Below, one piece after another: positions 21,616 through 32,774 of a stretch of 64,000 bases of DNA. Made by a program: the position numbers and the translations under genes. Under the pieces are notes generated by a model that was given only the letters and a program-made list of their open reading frames with translations, did no database searches and had not been told where the DNA came from. The DNA lies in NCBI RefSeq assembly GCF_964355755.1, contig NC_092676.1, positions 21,434,288-21,498,287 of the forward strand. The letters are read 5' to 3'. Every line of letters begins with the position of its first letter. The stretch's first letter is position 1. The DNA comes from Antedon mediterranea. Its lineage: Eukaryota; Echinodermata; Crinoidea; Comatulida; Antedonidae.

Positions 21616-22771
21616 TAGGTTTGTAAAATGTTTTATATTCGTGTAATGGAAAACAAATTATTTAATTCGATGAAACCTGCCTTCGACTCGAGAAAATATA
21701 ACCGTTCATTTGTCACCTCATGACATTATTTGTACCAGTCCATTCACAACATTCATTAGACCCTGTGTACGTATAATATCACGCGGTCCACGCGGAAATA
21801 AAGTTAACTGTATTGGCATGAAAAAAAAACGTACAGTATTCGATTGTTTCTTCTGAGTTTCTATATTGATTTCACATCACCACCATAGTCGGTATTTTTA
21901 ACGTACGATAACACTTGAATGTACGGTATCCAATATCACCAGAGGAATAGAAAATGCTCTGATTATTCTTTTCTGGAATAAAACCCCATCCAGCTACACC
22001 CCCTCCCCCACCATTTACTCCCGGAAATGTATCGATGCATGGTTGATTACGACACCGCTCGTGTAATCTACTTCCACAATGACTCATTATGACGTTACAA
22101 TCGTTGGTCACCCTTGACTTATTTTTATTGACGTTGGGAAATTCCAGAAATTTAAAAACAGCTACATCGGTCACCACTCACCATAGACAAGGATAGCAGT
22201 GCACTTAGGCCCAAATAACCGATGCCTATTGACAACGTTTGCTCTGAATAGGAATGCGATGCAACCACCTTTTGCCTAGAATACAAAAAAGGATTTTGTT
22301 GTTTGAAGAGTTATCTGTAAGTATCACAGTAGGCCTACAGTATTTAAGTTGAAATTGACAATGCATAAATAATCCGAACTCAGTGATAACCTAGGACGAA
22401 CACGGAGTCAGTGGAACAATAAAGTAGTTCACCGCGGACACTAAATGTAGCCTAAACTGCTGTGTTTACCGACTGCCAAGAATTGATAATAGAGCCAGTA
22501 TTTAGGTATATATTGGCCTTTTATAAAACCATTTGTCGGATGAATACATGATGATCTATAATATAGTATCCGTTATTCTTTTGTTTTGAATTTAAAGAGG
22601 GTTTAAGTTATCGACATGGGATTGTAAGGCCATAATGATTTTCTAGATTATAGTCCTCGTATATTTGACGATTCAAGAGGCCAGCTATCTTTATCTATAG
22701 ATTTATTTACTATAGGTCTATCTGTATCTTTTCCAAGAAAAATAAACCCCAATATATTATTTTTTAGTAAG
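21616..22771. other. Intergenic, 5' flank of ubiquitin-like/ART-like gene
   Basis: No recognised gene. A minus-strand frame at 21872-22177 has a protein-like composition but no family resemblance or splice support. TTTTTTAG directly before the ATG at 22772 could be the acceptor of a 5' UTR intron. Confidence 0.4.
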
Positions 22772-23767
22772 ATGGCTGCCTTAGGGTCTTTAGAATTGTT
22801 AGCCGCCGGATTCTCTGCATCCTTTGGAGTTCAGGTGTTGCCTCCCCAAGCAGCTGCCGTATCAGATTGCAGAGGAGCAGATGGAGCAGATGAGGCTCCT
22901 CACAAACTCACAATTGATGACCTCTTTCACCTATCTCACTCGATGGTTCCAAGAGAGAAGCCCTGTACAACTGGTGGTGAGATCGAGGTGAATTGCCGAG
23001 GGCTGATTGGAGGTACTACTACGATCAGAGTATCTCTAGGAACAACAGTATCGGAGATGAAGAAAATGGTGAGCGATAAGTTGGGCATAGAGAAGGATAT
23101 TCGATTCATGTATGATAGAAACATTCTAGATGACGAAAGTACAGTAGAATCGGCAGAAATACTAAACGGTGCTACAATAAACTTTATTGTTCTGACAACA
23201 GACAGAAAACCAGAAGGTGTTTTTGAGTTGGATCCTGCTCTACTCGCTAAGAGGTTTGATCACGACTTCACCGGAAAGAACGATGGTAATGATGTGTATA
23301 TGAGAGGTCAGTATCGATATTTCCGACCATGCGGGTGGTACAGATATGCTGTTGCTGTTCAAAACGTATACGGGAATAACACTTGGCTTGGACCAAACGG
23401 CATACGTACGGGAACTTGTACTGGCGAATGGCCAGTCTCTTACCACGGAACCAAAATGAGACAGGAAGGTGCGGTTGTTGTCAAAGAGTTCCGTGGAGGT
23501 GAGTTGGAGTATATTAACGGAGTTTACAGCAGCCCGTCTTTGGCTATGATTGATGAATTCTACGCACAGATCTTTGAGTTTGAAGGAAAAAGTTACAAGA
23601 TCGCTTTGCAGAATAGGATCAATCCAGATATTGCTGGTGGCCACTTGAAAATCATTCCAAAAGAGCGCACAGAAGTTGGGGCTGACTACTGGGTTTCACC
23701 AATGGAAGACCGAACAGAGAAAATATATGATGTCAGGCCATACGGTATCATCATAAAACAAGTTTAG
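22772..23767 (+). CDS. Ubiquitin-like domain fused to ADP-ribosyltransferase/PARP-like domain, 331 aa, intronless CDS
   Basis: This is one open frame from ATG to TAG. Residues 1-68 form a low-complexity N-terminus with a hydrophobic patch. Residues 70-141 look like a ubiquitin-like fold: an EIEVNCRG strand, TTIRVSLGTTVSEMKKMV, then MYDRNILDDESTV and NGATINFIV, matching ubiquitin's grip-loop order (compare GKQLEDGRTL). Residues 160-331 are a domain I have seen in uncharacterised fungal and invertebrate proteins, with RPCGWYRYAV, WPVSYHGTKM, NGVYSSPSLAMIDEFYA, YKIALQNRINPD and YDVRPYGI. Its YHGT (His225) and GVYSSP...FYA (Tyr252) blocks resemble the H and Y motifs of PARP-type transferases (HGS and G-x-Y-F...Y); the third catalytic residue is uncertain. 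The ART assignment is inference from motifs. A UTR intron is possible. A decayed relative lies 8 kb upstream. Confidence 0.82.
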   Translation: MAALGSLELLAAGFSASFGVQVLPPQAAAVSDCRGADGADEAPHKLTIDDLFHLSHSMVPREKPCTTGGEIEVNCRGLIGGTTTIRVSLGTTVSEMKKMVSDKLGIEKDIRFMYDRNILDDESTVESAEILNGATINFIVLTTDRKPEGVFELDPALLAKRFDHDFTGKNDGNDVYMRGQYRYFRPCGWYRYAVAVQNVYGNNTWLGPNGIRTGTCTGEWPVSYHGTKMRQEGAVVVKEFRGGELEYINGVYSSPSLAMIDEFYAQIFEFEGKSYKIALQNRINPDIAGGHLKIIPKERTEVGADYWVSPMEDRTEKIYDVRPYGIIIKQV

Positions 23768-24928
23768 ATGAGGGGGCCGTCCGTAAGCGACAATGTGAAA
23801 CACGATTTATAGTGACAAAAAGGGACCGTTGGCCGATTTAAAGAATGAAGGACATGTATGAAATGCTTAGTTCTATTGAACAGACATGTTTGCGTTGGTC
23901 AAGAAATATTTTCGAAGAAGTGAAAGGTTCACATATACTAAACCTTATTTTGAAATATTTCCTTGGATGCCATTTATTTTAAAATTATATTCTTAAATCG
24001 ATGTATCTTTAAGCCTAATATATATATTTCTATTGATTAAATATTAGTAAACATTAATAACGCTAAGAGCTATCGTATACAGAAAAGCAAGTGAGAATTA
24101 TGTTTAACAATGTAATCAGAGAGATGTAATCGCCCTGATGTAATGTAATTGATTATATTAATAGCTTTTAGCTGTTGACGTAATATACGTGTTATTTGAC
24201 GTTTTCATTATGTAAATATGTCTTTCGATAATAGGGAAAGCAGCAGTGTCGATAAGCATGTATTTCGTGTAAATTTGCTCCATCTTATCTAGAAAAACTA
24301 CGCAAAAAAAAAAATTAACCATAGGCCTACCATAAGGTATGTTTATTCGTCCAATTGTGTTATGATTTATGTATCAGGCCATGGTAATGATATTAAGACT
24401 AACTGAGCACAACACATACTTTACATTAGCATTTATAAAATAGGTACTGTAAGTTAACTTTATGCAAAAATTGAAATAGAGTAGAGTAGCGAAGTATAAA
24501 TAATTATACCTCAATTTATGGAAAATATGAAGTGCGCCCGCCTTCTGTAGCATGTAGTTTCACGTTACTTTTTTACGGATAATATTAACTTCCGGACATG
24601 ATCTATTTTTGTAAACACTGTGTAATAAGATTTAAACAAAAAACCCGAAAGGACACGAATGCAGGCCTATATGGATTTATGCATACTGTATATCTTAATT
24701 TTCCGAATGTACTTTGCTTAGAGTGACATACGGCACATTTCATGGCATGGACACTATCGTATAACCTTTGATTATAGAATCGATTTTTTTCTTAGTTTTA
24801 CTATTCTACAGTATAAAGCACATTGCGTTTGTTCTTTATCTGATGTAATAAACAATCAATACATTATGTACAGTAGACGACATCCTTAACTTTAAATCAA
24901 TCTGAAAACTTAACTACAAAGGAATACA
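23768..24928. other. 3' flank of ubiquitin-like/ART-like gene
   Basis: Probably holds the 3' UTR. ATTAAA at about 24036 and AATAAA at about 24847 are candidate polyadenylation signals. No other gene seen. Confidence 0.35.
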
Positions 24929-25908
24929 GATCACTCCGGCCGCGCTTCAATCCGGCCGCGCTTCAATCCGGCCGCAGCTATGGAGCGCCCAATGAGTCTT
25001 TTACAACCTAGACACGTTTTTTGTAGAGAATCAAAATAAAAATTTGTAATCATACAGTATATTTTTTCTCTTTCATGATCACAACAACATCACAAGTGTT
25101 TTAAATTAGGTCTAATGCTAAAACAAAATATTTTATGTAATAGTAATAGGCTAGTGTATTAATTGTAATGTGATTAATGAATGTAATTTATTGCAATGTA
25201 CCCTATATGTCATATTATTTTTATCATATATAAATTAAAATATAAATTCATTGTAAATTGGACTGTACAAAAATGATATATTAATTCTTGATACAATTCC
25301 AGGTAACATTAATTATACGGATATTTGATTATTTGAAATAAATTAATTAATATTGTAAATATTGTTATTAACTATAACAAACATCAATAATAATTGATTA
25401 TTTGAAATAAATTAATTAATATTTTACATATTGTTATTAACTATAATTAGTAAGTATGGGTACTGGCAAGATAAAGTGTTATAAAAATAAGGGTTTTAAC
25501 TAATTTTTAATGTTAATAAATGTAAAGCTATAAAAATAAATGTACATAGAAAGAAATTAAATATTGTTATTCAAGCATTAATTAGACGGGTATTTGATTA
25601 TTATTTTATTATTGAATTTAATTAAGTTAAGTTTAGTTTGAAAGAAAAAGCAGTTCCAACTTCTTTGAATGTTATTGTTAATGAAAAAAAGTAAAATTGT
25701 TGCTAATAAATATTCAATTTCAACTTAACTAGTTCCATTTAAATTCACCAAGAATTTGTTATAACACTGAACAGTATAGAAAACGTAGATATGGGCGCTC
25801 CATACTAACGGCCCCTTTGCACAGGAAGTCGAATTGAATAGCGGCCGGAGTGCATAACATCGCGCTAAACTGATACGGCGGCCGGAGTGAAGCGCGGCCG
25901 GAGTGATC
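24929..25908. mobile_element. Non-autonomous transposon with GC-rich inverted ends and AT-rich core
   Basis: The left end GATCACTCCGGCCGCGCTTC is the reverse complement of the right end. The repeat continues imperfectly to TATGGAGCGCCCA on the left and TGGGCGCTCCATA on the right. A CCGGCCGC motif recurs within each end. The core is very AT-rich and contains a direct repeat of about 70 bp (TTGATTATTTGAAATAAATT at about 25325 and 25397). It encodes no protein. Flanks do not settle the target duplication. Confidence 0.82.
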
Positions 25909-28030
25909 GGCTACCCTACAGAATTGGGGGAAAGAGTTTTTTTTTTTCAAGGGAGATTTATTTATATGGGGTAATTGTCCTAGAGGTGTAGCAGTGTCCT
26001 AGGGAGAAATTGTCCTTGTGGGTAATTATCCGCTGGTAAGTTGTCAGATGCAATACCTTAGGTCTACGATCCGAAACGTAAATGTACAGTAATTCAAAGT
26101 TGATAATAAAAAAAACATATCGAAAGGTTTTCAAAAAGCTAGGACAATTGGCATTAATTGTAATCATTAAATCAGGCCTGGTTGTAATTTGTTATCATTG
26201 AATACATTCTTGAGCAATTTAATATACAAATCGGTTTGTTGTAAAATGTTTTTAAACATTACCCTTTCCCATTTAAAATTTGTATTTATATAACCCCTGG
26301 GAGGAAAACTAATAAACAACCTTGAGTTTCAGTAAGACAGAATTTCACATGTTGACTTTGGTATTGTTGTGCATGTTACTATATTAACCCTTTCAGATTG
26401 AATTATCCATTTTGGGAAATATGAATAATTGGTTGAACACATTCTGAATCATAAAGCCTTGTATACGAAGATGCATCTCTGTGATTGGAAAATAGAGTGG
26501 TGTACTGAAATAGGCCTACCTACAGCAATATGTAATCCAGACTACCCCCACTCTCCACGCATCTCGTCCACCCACCCACAACATTCGAAAAATACAAGGC
26601 AAAAGAGAGAACAATAATAAACTTAAGCTCAGTAGGCCTACTTCATTTTAAACATTTTAGGCCATATTCCCCTTCAAAAGCATCGACTTCCACCAAATCT
26701 CTCTCATTCGCCGTCTTCACAGTGGCTTTTGGTAGGCCTATTAAGTAGGTCATTATAAATAGAACTTTTCATCTTCTGTCGTGCTTTCTAGACGGGACGC
26801 ACTATGTCTAATATATTTTAAGATAAGAAAAATCGACATTATTCAATTATATTCGTGGTCAAAATGACAACGATTGCCCGGATAATACATGCTGAAATCG
26901 CACCTGAGAAATGATCTTGCCATCTCAAGAGACAAGTTATGTACAACCACAGCGACATACATCGTGACTAAATCGGTATTTTAAAGTCAAATCAATTCTA
27001 TTTTTATTCCAGATAGTTTCTAATTTCCATTGTTTTAATTTAAACACAAGTGACCTACTGTTTAAACAAAATGTCCTCGGGATTGATTACGAATATTTTC
27101 TTAGGCGCATCCACTTTTAGATTCACCCAGGAATCCATGTGCTATCCGATTTTCAGTGCTGTATTCGATATCACTTCTACCGTGCATTAGAACTAATACT
27201 GAACGCACGGTAAGAAGCAGTGCTTTTGTCTTGATAAACATTGCTTATAGAGTACTATAGTTTATATAACGTATATTAGGTTTAATGTAACGTGAACATC
27301 TTTTAATGATTAAGTTAATTCATTTGTGAATGATAATAGATAGCAAACAAAGTAACGTAAAAAAGATCACCAACTGATCACTGTCAGAATGAAGAATTGT
27401 TTATAATAAAGATAACGATACTAAGAAGATGAACGGCAGTCAATATCAATGTCCACTTCCTCTTAAGCGAGGAAGGAGGAAGGAATTACACATTATTTAT
27501 GTTTACTGGTTTCAAAAGTCAAACAAAAAGATTTAAAGAGCACCAATATCTGTCATTATATCGGTCGTCTTTTGCAATATAATAGTTAAAAATTGGATTT
27601 TGTATTCTCAAATAATAGGCTACAGTATGCCCCCGTGTCTCGATATTCTGTAAAAAAAAGTTCCGTATTGGGTTCTTCGGGTGTACTCGGTATAATCCGT
27701 GTGACGTGTACTAAATTACGTCCGTTTTTTTGCAGCAAATCTGTCTAATTATTATATTTAAATTATTATTATTACAATAACAACCAAATTAAAAATAAAT
27801 TGTAGGATTATAGATTCTTTGATATTAAAATGTTTCTAACGATTTTTTGCTAAAATTTTAAAATCCGCAGCTTAGGGGCCTATTCATTGTAAATACGAAA
27901 TAGTATTAATATAGGCCTAGGCCTTGTGTTTATACTTTCTTTTGTAATCTGGCATATATGCCTAGGCTCTAGCACCTACCTACCTATTAAGAATAGTTGC
28001 ACGCATATTCATTCCCAGTTAGTACGCAGG
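25909..28030. other. Intergenic, no gene recognised
   Basis: Several TAGGCCTA motifs and a short hairpin (CTTCCTC/GAGGAAG) near 27470 are present. Nothing coding is supported. Confidence 0.45.
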
Positions 28031-29083
28031 GCCGTAGCCAGGATTTGTCAAGGGGGGGCGGGGGGGGGGGGGTTCGGACACTAAGTACGGACACTAAGTA
28101 TTTGGGTCAACCCCCCCCCCCCCTGGGGTGGGGCCTGAGGCGAAGCGAATTTTGTTAAATGACACCCCTAGATGGCCGGAAAAGACACTCTCATGCAGCA
28201 TGCTACCAATGAGCAAAACGATCGTACTTGGACTCGTGGACTATAAACGGTAACATTTGTTGCCGTATGTTAGATGCGCGTGCTCTGTGCGGCACCGCCA
28301 ATTGTTTGATCATTTACTCGATATTTTGTTTTGCGTTCAAGTTCAATGCGAACGTACGTCTAGGAGAAGCCCCTAAAAAAGCACACTGGGTGAAGGCAAA
28401 TGCAATTCTTATTATAGCTCTATCTATAATATTTATTTACAGCAATTTGTTGAGGAAATTAATTATGCCAATGTAAATAGGTGATATTGATACATTTGAG
28501 TACGTATCGGCTGGTGGTCTAGAAAAAAATAATCGGATGCCATAATGTGAACTACAGTACATGATACCATAGATAATTATTATAGTGTAAAATATTAATA
28601 TTCACTATAATCCTCTATGATACATTACACTTCATAGCCACACATAAATACTGATGTATGTCGGAAGGCTATATACTTTATGCATGCTGCCTGACTGCCA
28701 GTGATCTAAACAATTATAGGTACGCAGTTGTCTGGCGGTGTCCTTTGTACGAATCGTTGGTGCCCCAGCTCGTTGTGAGACGCGTCAATATCATGTTACA
28801 TGCAGGGACCAAATATTTATTTTTTAGGTTAAAATCGGCAATTCATTTACAGACACGTATCGCTCGAAGTACGCTCATACAGGGAAGAAGGTACTGTATG
28901 AGTTATTTCGAACGAGTTTCCGAATTTTTCAATTTACGAACAACTTTTTGTACTGTGGGGCACGTATTTGGACGATTTTCGGAGATGAGGGTGAGGTATT
29001 GGGCATGTCGGGGATGGGGGTTCGCAGTCGGTTAAGGGGGGTTCGCCCGAACCATAAAAACCCCCTCTGGCTACGGGCCTGGT
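28031..29083. mobile_element. DNA transposon remnant with GGCCGTAGCCAG ends and poly-G/poly-C flanks
   Basis: The left end AGGGCCGTAGCCAG and right end CTGGCTACGGGCCT are inverted repeats, and both run into G/C homopolymer tracts. GTAC lies outside both ends and could be a 4-bp target duplication, though it is palindromic. A 13-bp direct repeat (CGGACACTAAGTA) lies near the left end. Two internal reading frames of 82 and 125 codons match nothing I recognise. Confidence 0.7.
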
Positions 29084-29089
29084 ACGGTA

Positions 29090-29560
29090 GGTTATAGGCC
29101 TAGGCTAGGCCTAGAGGTTAGGTCCACGGAGCCTAGTTAGAGGGCTAGCCTCCTTGGGCCTACCTATCTAGGCCGTGGATGTGCCAGTAGGCCTAACACA
29201 ATGCCGCATCCCACCCACACGTGTGTGCTTACTGTTGTGCATAGCCTGATCTGTGAGCTGGAATTGCCATATGGGATGGTGGTGGTCAGCAAGTAGATTT
29301 AATGAATTTATTATTCTACTAAAAATAGATTCTCAGTTAGTAGGTTTAGGTCTAGGCCTATGAGGAGTGCTAGCCTCCTTGGGGGCCTACTACTACTAGG
29401 CCGGCCGTGGATGTGTCAGTTTACCCACACTGCCGCATCAGCGTGCATCCGTTGTGTCTGGCCTAATAATAATGCAAGCTGGCTGGTGGGATGGTGGTGG
29501 CCAGCAGGCAGATTTAATTAAATTATTATTCTACTAAAAATAAATTAAAAACATAAAAAA
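29090..29560 (+). repeat. Imperfect tandem duplication of about 240 bp
   Basis: Two copies share, in order, CTAGCCTCCTTGGG, GGCCGTGGATGTG, TGCCGCATC, GGGATGGTGGTGG and TTATTATTCTACTAAAAATA. The copies start near 29095 and 29335 and differ by many substitutions and indels. Confidence 0.75.
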
Positions 29561-32278
29561 CAAACCTTAATGTTTTTTTCAAACTTTTAAGATTCCGTGC
29601 ATTCAAAATTTCGGACAAATACATCATTCTAGCCTACAAGAGGATAGGCACAGTCTAGGCCTAGGCCTAGGCCTAGTTAGGCTCCTTGATGTGCAAAAAG
29701 AGCGCAAACTATTTTGGTCGTTCGTCTGGCGCGCGACACGAATTTGGGTACGTCACTAATAGGCTGACCAATTAGAGAACGAATGCGAAGTTATTTCACC
29801 AGATTTTTTGTTACATACATGGTTAGACGGAATTTAGAATCATAAATATCAATATTTAACCAAGGATGTTGTTCTTGCAAGGATAGTGTTAAATGTACTA
29901 GGTATTCTCTCATTCTTGTTTGTCATTTATGTTCATTCTTTTAATTTTACACTTTTTGTCTCATTACTCATTGTATTTTATTATAGTTACTCTTTTTCTT
30001 ACTTATAGACCGAAGTTTATAACCAATTTTAATAACATATAAGAAAAAAGATTAAGATTAAGCCTTACAGTCCCGTGAAACTGTATTAAAGACGTTTCCG
30101 TGGAACGTCTAAAAATGTAAATGTGTTTTTGACTTTCTTTCTGAAATGTAAAATTTCCAAATACGTCGTTTTCTCAAACGTGTCCTCTTTATTATCTCTC
30201 TATGGCGTCGTAATTTTATTTTCTGGTTATTTTAGCAAACTCATCATAACAAACAAGATCAAACATTTCAATTGGAGATCGATCAAACTTCCACATCACA
30301 TTCTTTTCTCCAATTGTTAGCAATAAAGAAAAACACACTGACAGTGTAGGCTGATTTATTTAGACTTTATAGGGATGTTTGTCATTAGTTTATACCTGGC
30401 CGGAAAATGAATATTCCCGATGCCAAAGGTTGTAGATTCACAATCATTCAAAAATCTTTGGCCTAGGCAACGTATTCTCAGCCATTTCATTATTTATAAA
30501 CACATCGCTCCAATTACTGTGATTCTGGTTAACCAATTATTAATTGTTGAGACATATCATTATGGTGTCTCTACTATCAACGTTCATCTCCCCACTACGC
30601 ACACCCACCACCATCCCAACATCCTGGATAAACTTGGAATACTGTGGGATTACTGTAGGTACATGACGATAACACTGGATCATGCATCTTACGTAAATAA
30701 ACCTTACCGCACTTACAGATCATCAAGTCAAGTTTGTAGTAAAACGCATCGCTTATAAAGGGCTAATGAAACGTAGGCCTATTTCTAAAGATATTGCCTG
30801 GGGGATCACTGTTTGAATATCGATAACCCTAGTTTGAAAGGATACGTGTTCGATTATTGAATCGCCGGATAATAGACGTGGCTATCCAATGTCCAATACA
30901 TGGTACTTAGGTAATATAAGTTAATTCCGGGATTGTTGACCTAATTATGATGGAATATTAGATGAATCTGTCATAATTCCTTGATTTGTGATGATCTAAT
31001 TCATTGGATGGGGGAATAGTGAATGTGATTTACATGTTTTTTACACGCCATTTTTTCACTGGGAGTTAAAATGCATTATATCAGAGTTATAGCCTTTACA
31101 CTGCGTTTATACCTTATTAAAATATTCTTCCTTTAAACGAAAAATATTAATACAAGTTAAACATCCGATATACCCCGGATAGGAAGCGCTTGCTACATTT
31201 TGGAGTTTAGTGGAGTTAAAGTTACATTGGTTGTAGACCTACCACTATGTAAGGTGTATGGAATTATTAATGGGAACGACACGGTTATAAATAAACAGTA
31301 CGTTATCTATGGTAGTTGAATTCGTTTTTCATTAACAAAATGGGTACGCCTATTTAACAAATTTGCATTAATTAGATTATTTATTTAGGGCCTATGCCTT
31401 ACAAATGAACATATTGTATATGTATGACATTATAAATGCCGTCAAAAACCACAGACTTCCCACTCGTGATGTTTATAGGACAGATCCATATTCAATTCAA
31501 TATGTTAGAAAGCAAATAAACACATAGTATAACAACTTTAAATCGACACTATTATTCACATTTAATGTCTAAAAATCAAATATTTAACATTCATTTTTCG
31601 CCATAGAAAACAATGTGACACGCGATATTCCTTTTACAGACATAAACTTTAGAAGGAGGTCAAAGGGCGTGATCCTCAAGCTATAGAACCCACGGAGATT
31701 GGCATATAAAGCGTGATCTCTGATTGGTTGAAAGCTGTAAATGTCCACATAATCCTATCGTGCTGTTTCGCGACGATCATGTTATAAACTTTCTACAATT
31801 GATTGCTGTCTTCATAAACCTCAATAGTATCGTCTAGTTGGGGCATACTTTATTCACCGGTTTAACCAAAGAGTAGTAACATACGCAGTTTTAGTCCGGT
31901 TTATATTGATTTTTGCAAGGCCTGAAGGACGTTTGCTAACTAGCTACTAAAGCCGCGGAGTTGATGACTGGTCACCGTTGGAACTCTTATTAAGTAATGA
32001 TAAACACTCTGTTGCAGTGTGCTAAATGAAGATTATTTTGCTTGATTGACGGATGATTCAAGCGAATTGATTGGCGTAGCCATAACTGTCTGTTTGACAT
32101 TTCTCTTTTGCTGTTTATCCGTCAGTACAGCAAGAACTGAAGACGGTGAACCAGTATTCTCTCACAAACCGTTGATTGAAACAACTACTGTGGACAATAC
32201 TGATCAATTGCAGCAATTGTAACTTTGATGGTGGCATTGGTGGGGATATTTCCACAAGTTTACTAACAATCAATAATT
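29561..32278. other. Intergenic, 5' flank of sFRP gene
   Basis: A TAGGCCTA tandem lies at 29654-29676. Upstream of the sFRP start, 31680-31800 holds CATATAAAG and an inverted CCAAT box (GATTGG at about 31722), a plausible but unproven promoter. No other gene recognised. Confidence 0.4.
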
Positions 32279-32774
32279 ATGGATTCTCACGTTGTTATGA
32301 TACTACTAGGGTTACTTAATGCTCTCCATCTCGGCTCAGGTGGTTCTATGCAAGCCATGGAGGGTCGTTACTCAAAGCCGACATGCGTGAACATTCCTCG
32401 ACAGTTAAGTCTTTGCCAGGACATAGGCTATAGTAAAATGAGAATGCCTAATTTATTGGATCACGAAACCTTCAGAGAAGTTCAAACTCAATCTTTAACA
32501 TGGATGCCGCTTGTGGGAACGTCTTGTCACGAAGATGTCAAGCTCTTTCTGTGTTCGCTATTTACCCCCGTGTGTTTGGATAGGCCTATATACCCGTGTC
32601 GTTCGTTTTGCGAGGAGGTAAAACGGAGTTGTGAGCCTGTTATGGCTCAATATTGCTTCCCATGGCCGGACATGCTGAGATGTGATAACTATCCCGAAGA
32701 TAACAACCTGTGTATAACTGCTCAGATGGGGAACACAAATTATACTAATAACACGGCCGCCGTTTCAAATACCG
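32279..32774 (+). CDS. sFRP exon 1: signal peptide and Frizzled CRD
   Basis: The start ATG precedes a hydrophobic leader (VVMILLGLLNALHLG). The ten standard CRD cysteines are C36, C46, C83, C92, C99, C107, C111, C118, C135 and C145; C126 is extra. The donor is ACCG/GTAAGT. Confidence 0.95.

Noticed and set aside
21872-22177. 101-codon minus-strand frame containing a Gly-run and several Cys
   Set aside because: Composition looks protein-like, but there is no family resemblance and no supporting splice sites or neighbours.
23240-23644. 134-codon minus-strand frame
   Set aside because: Antisense shadow of the ubiquitin-like/ART-like gene.
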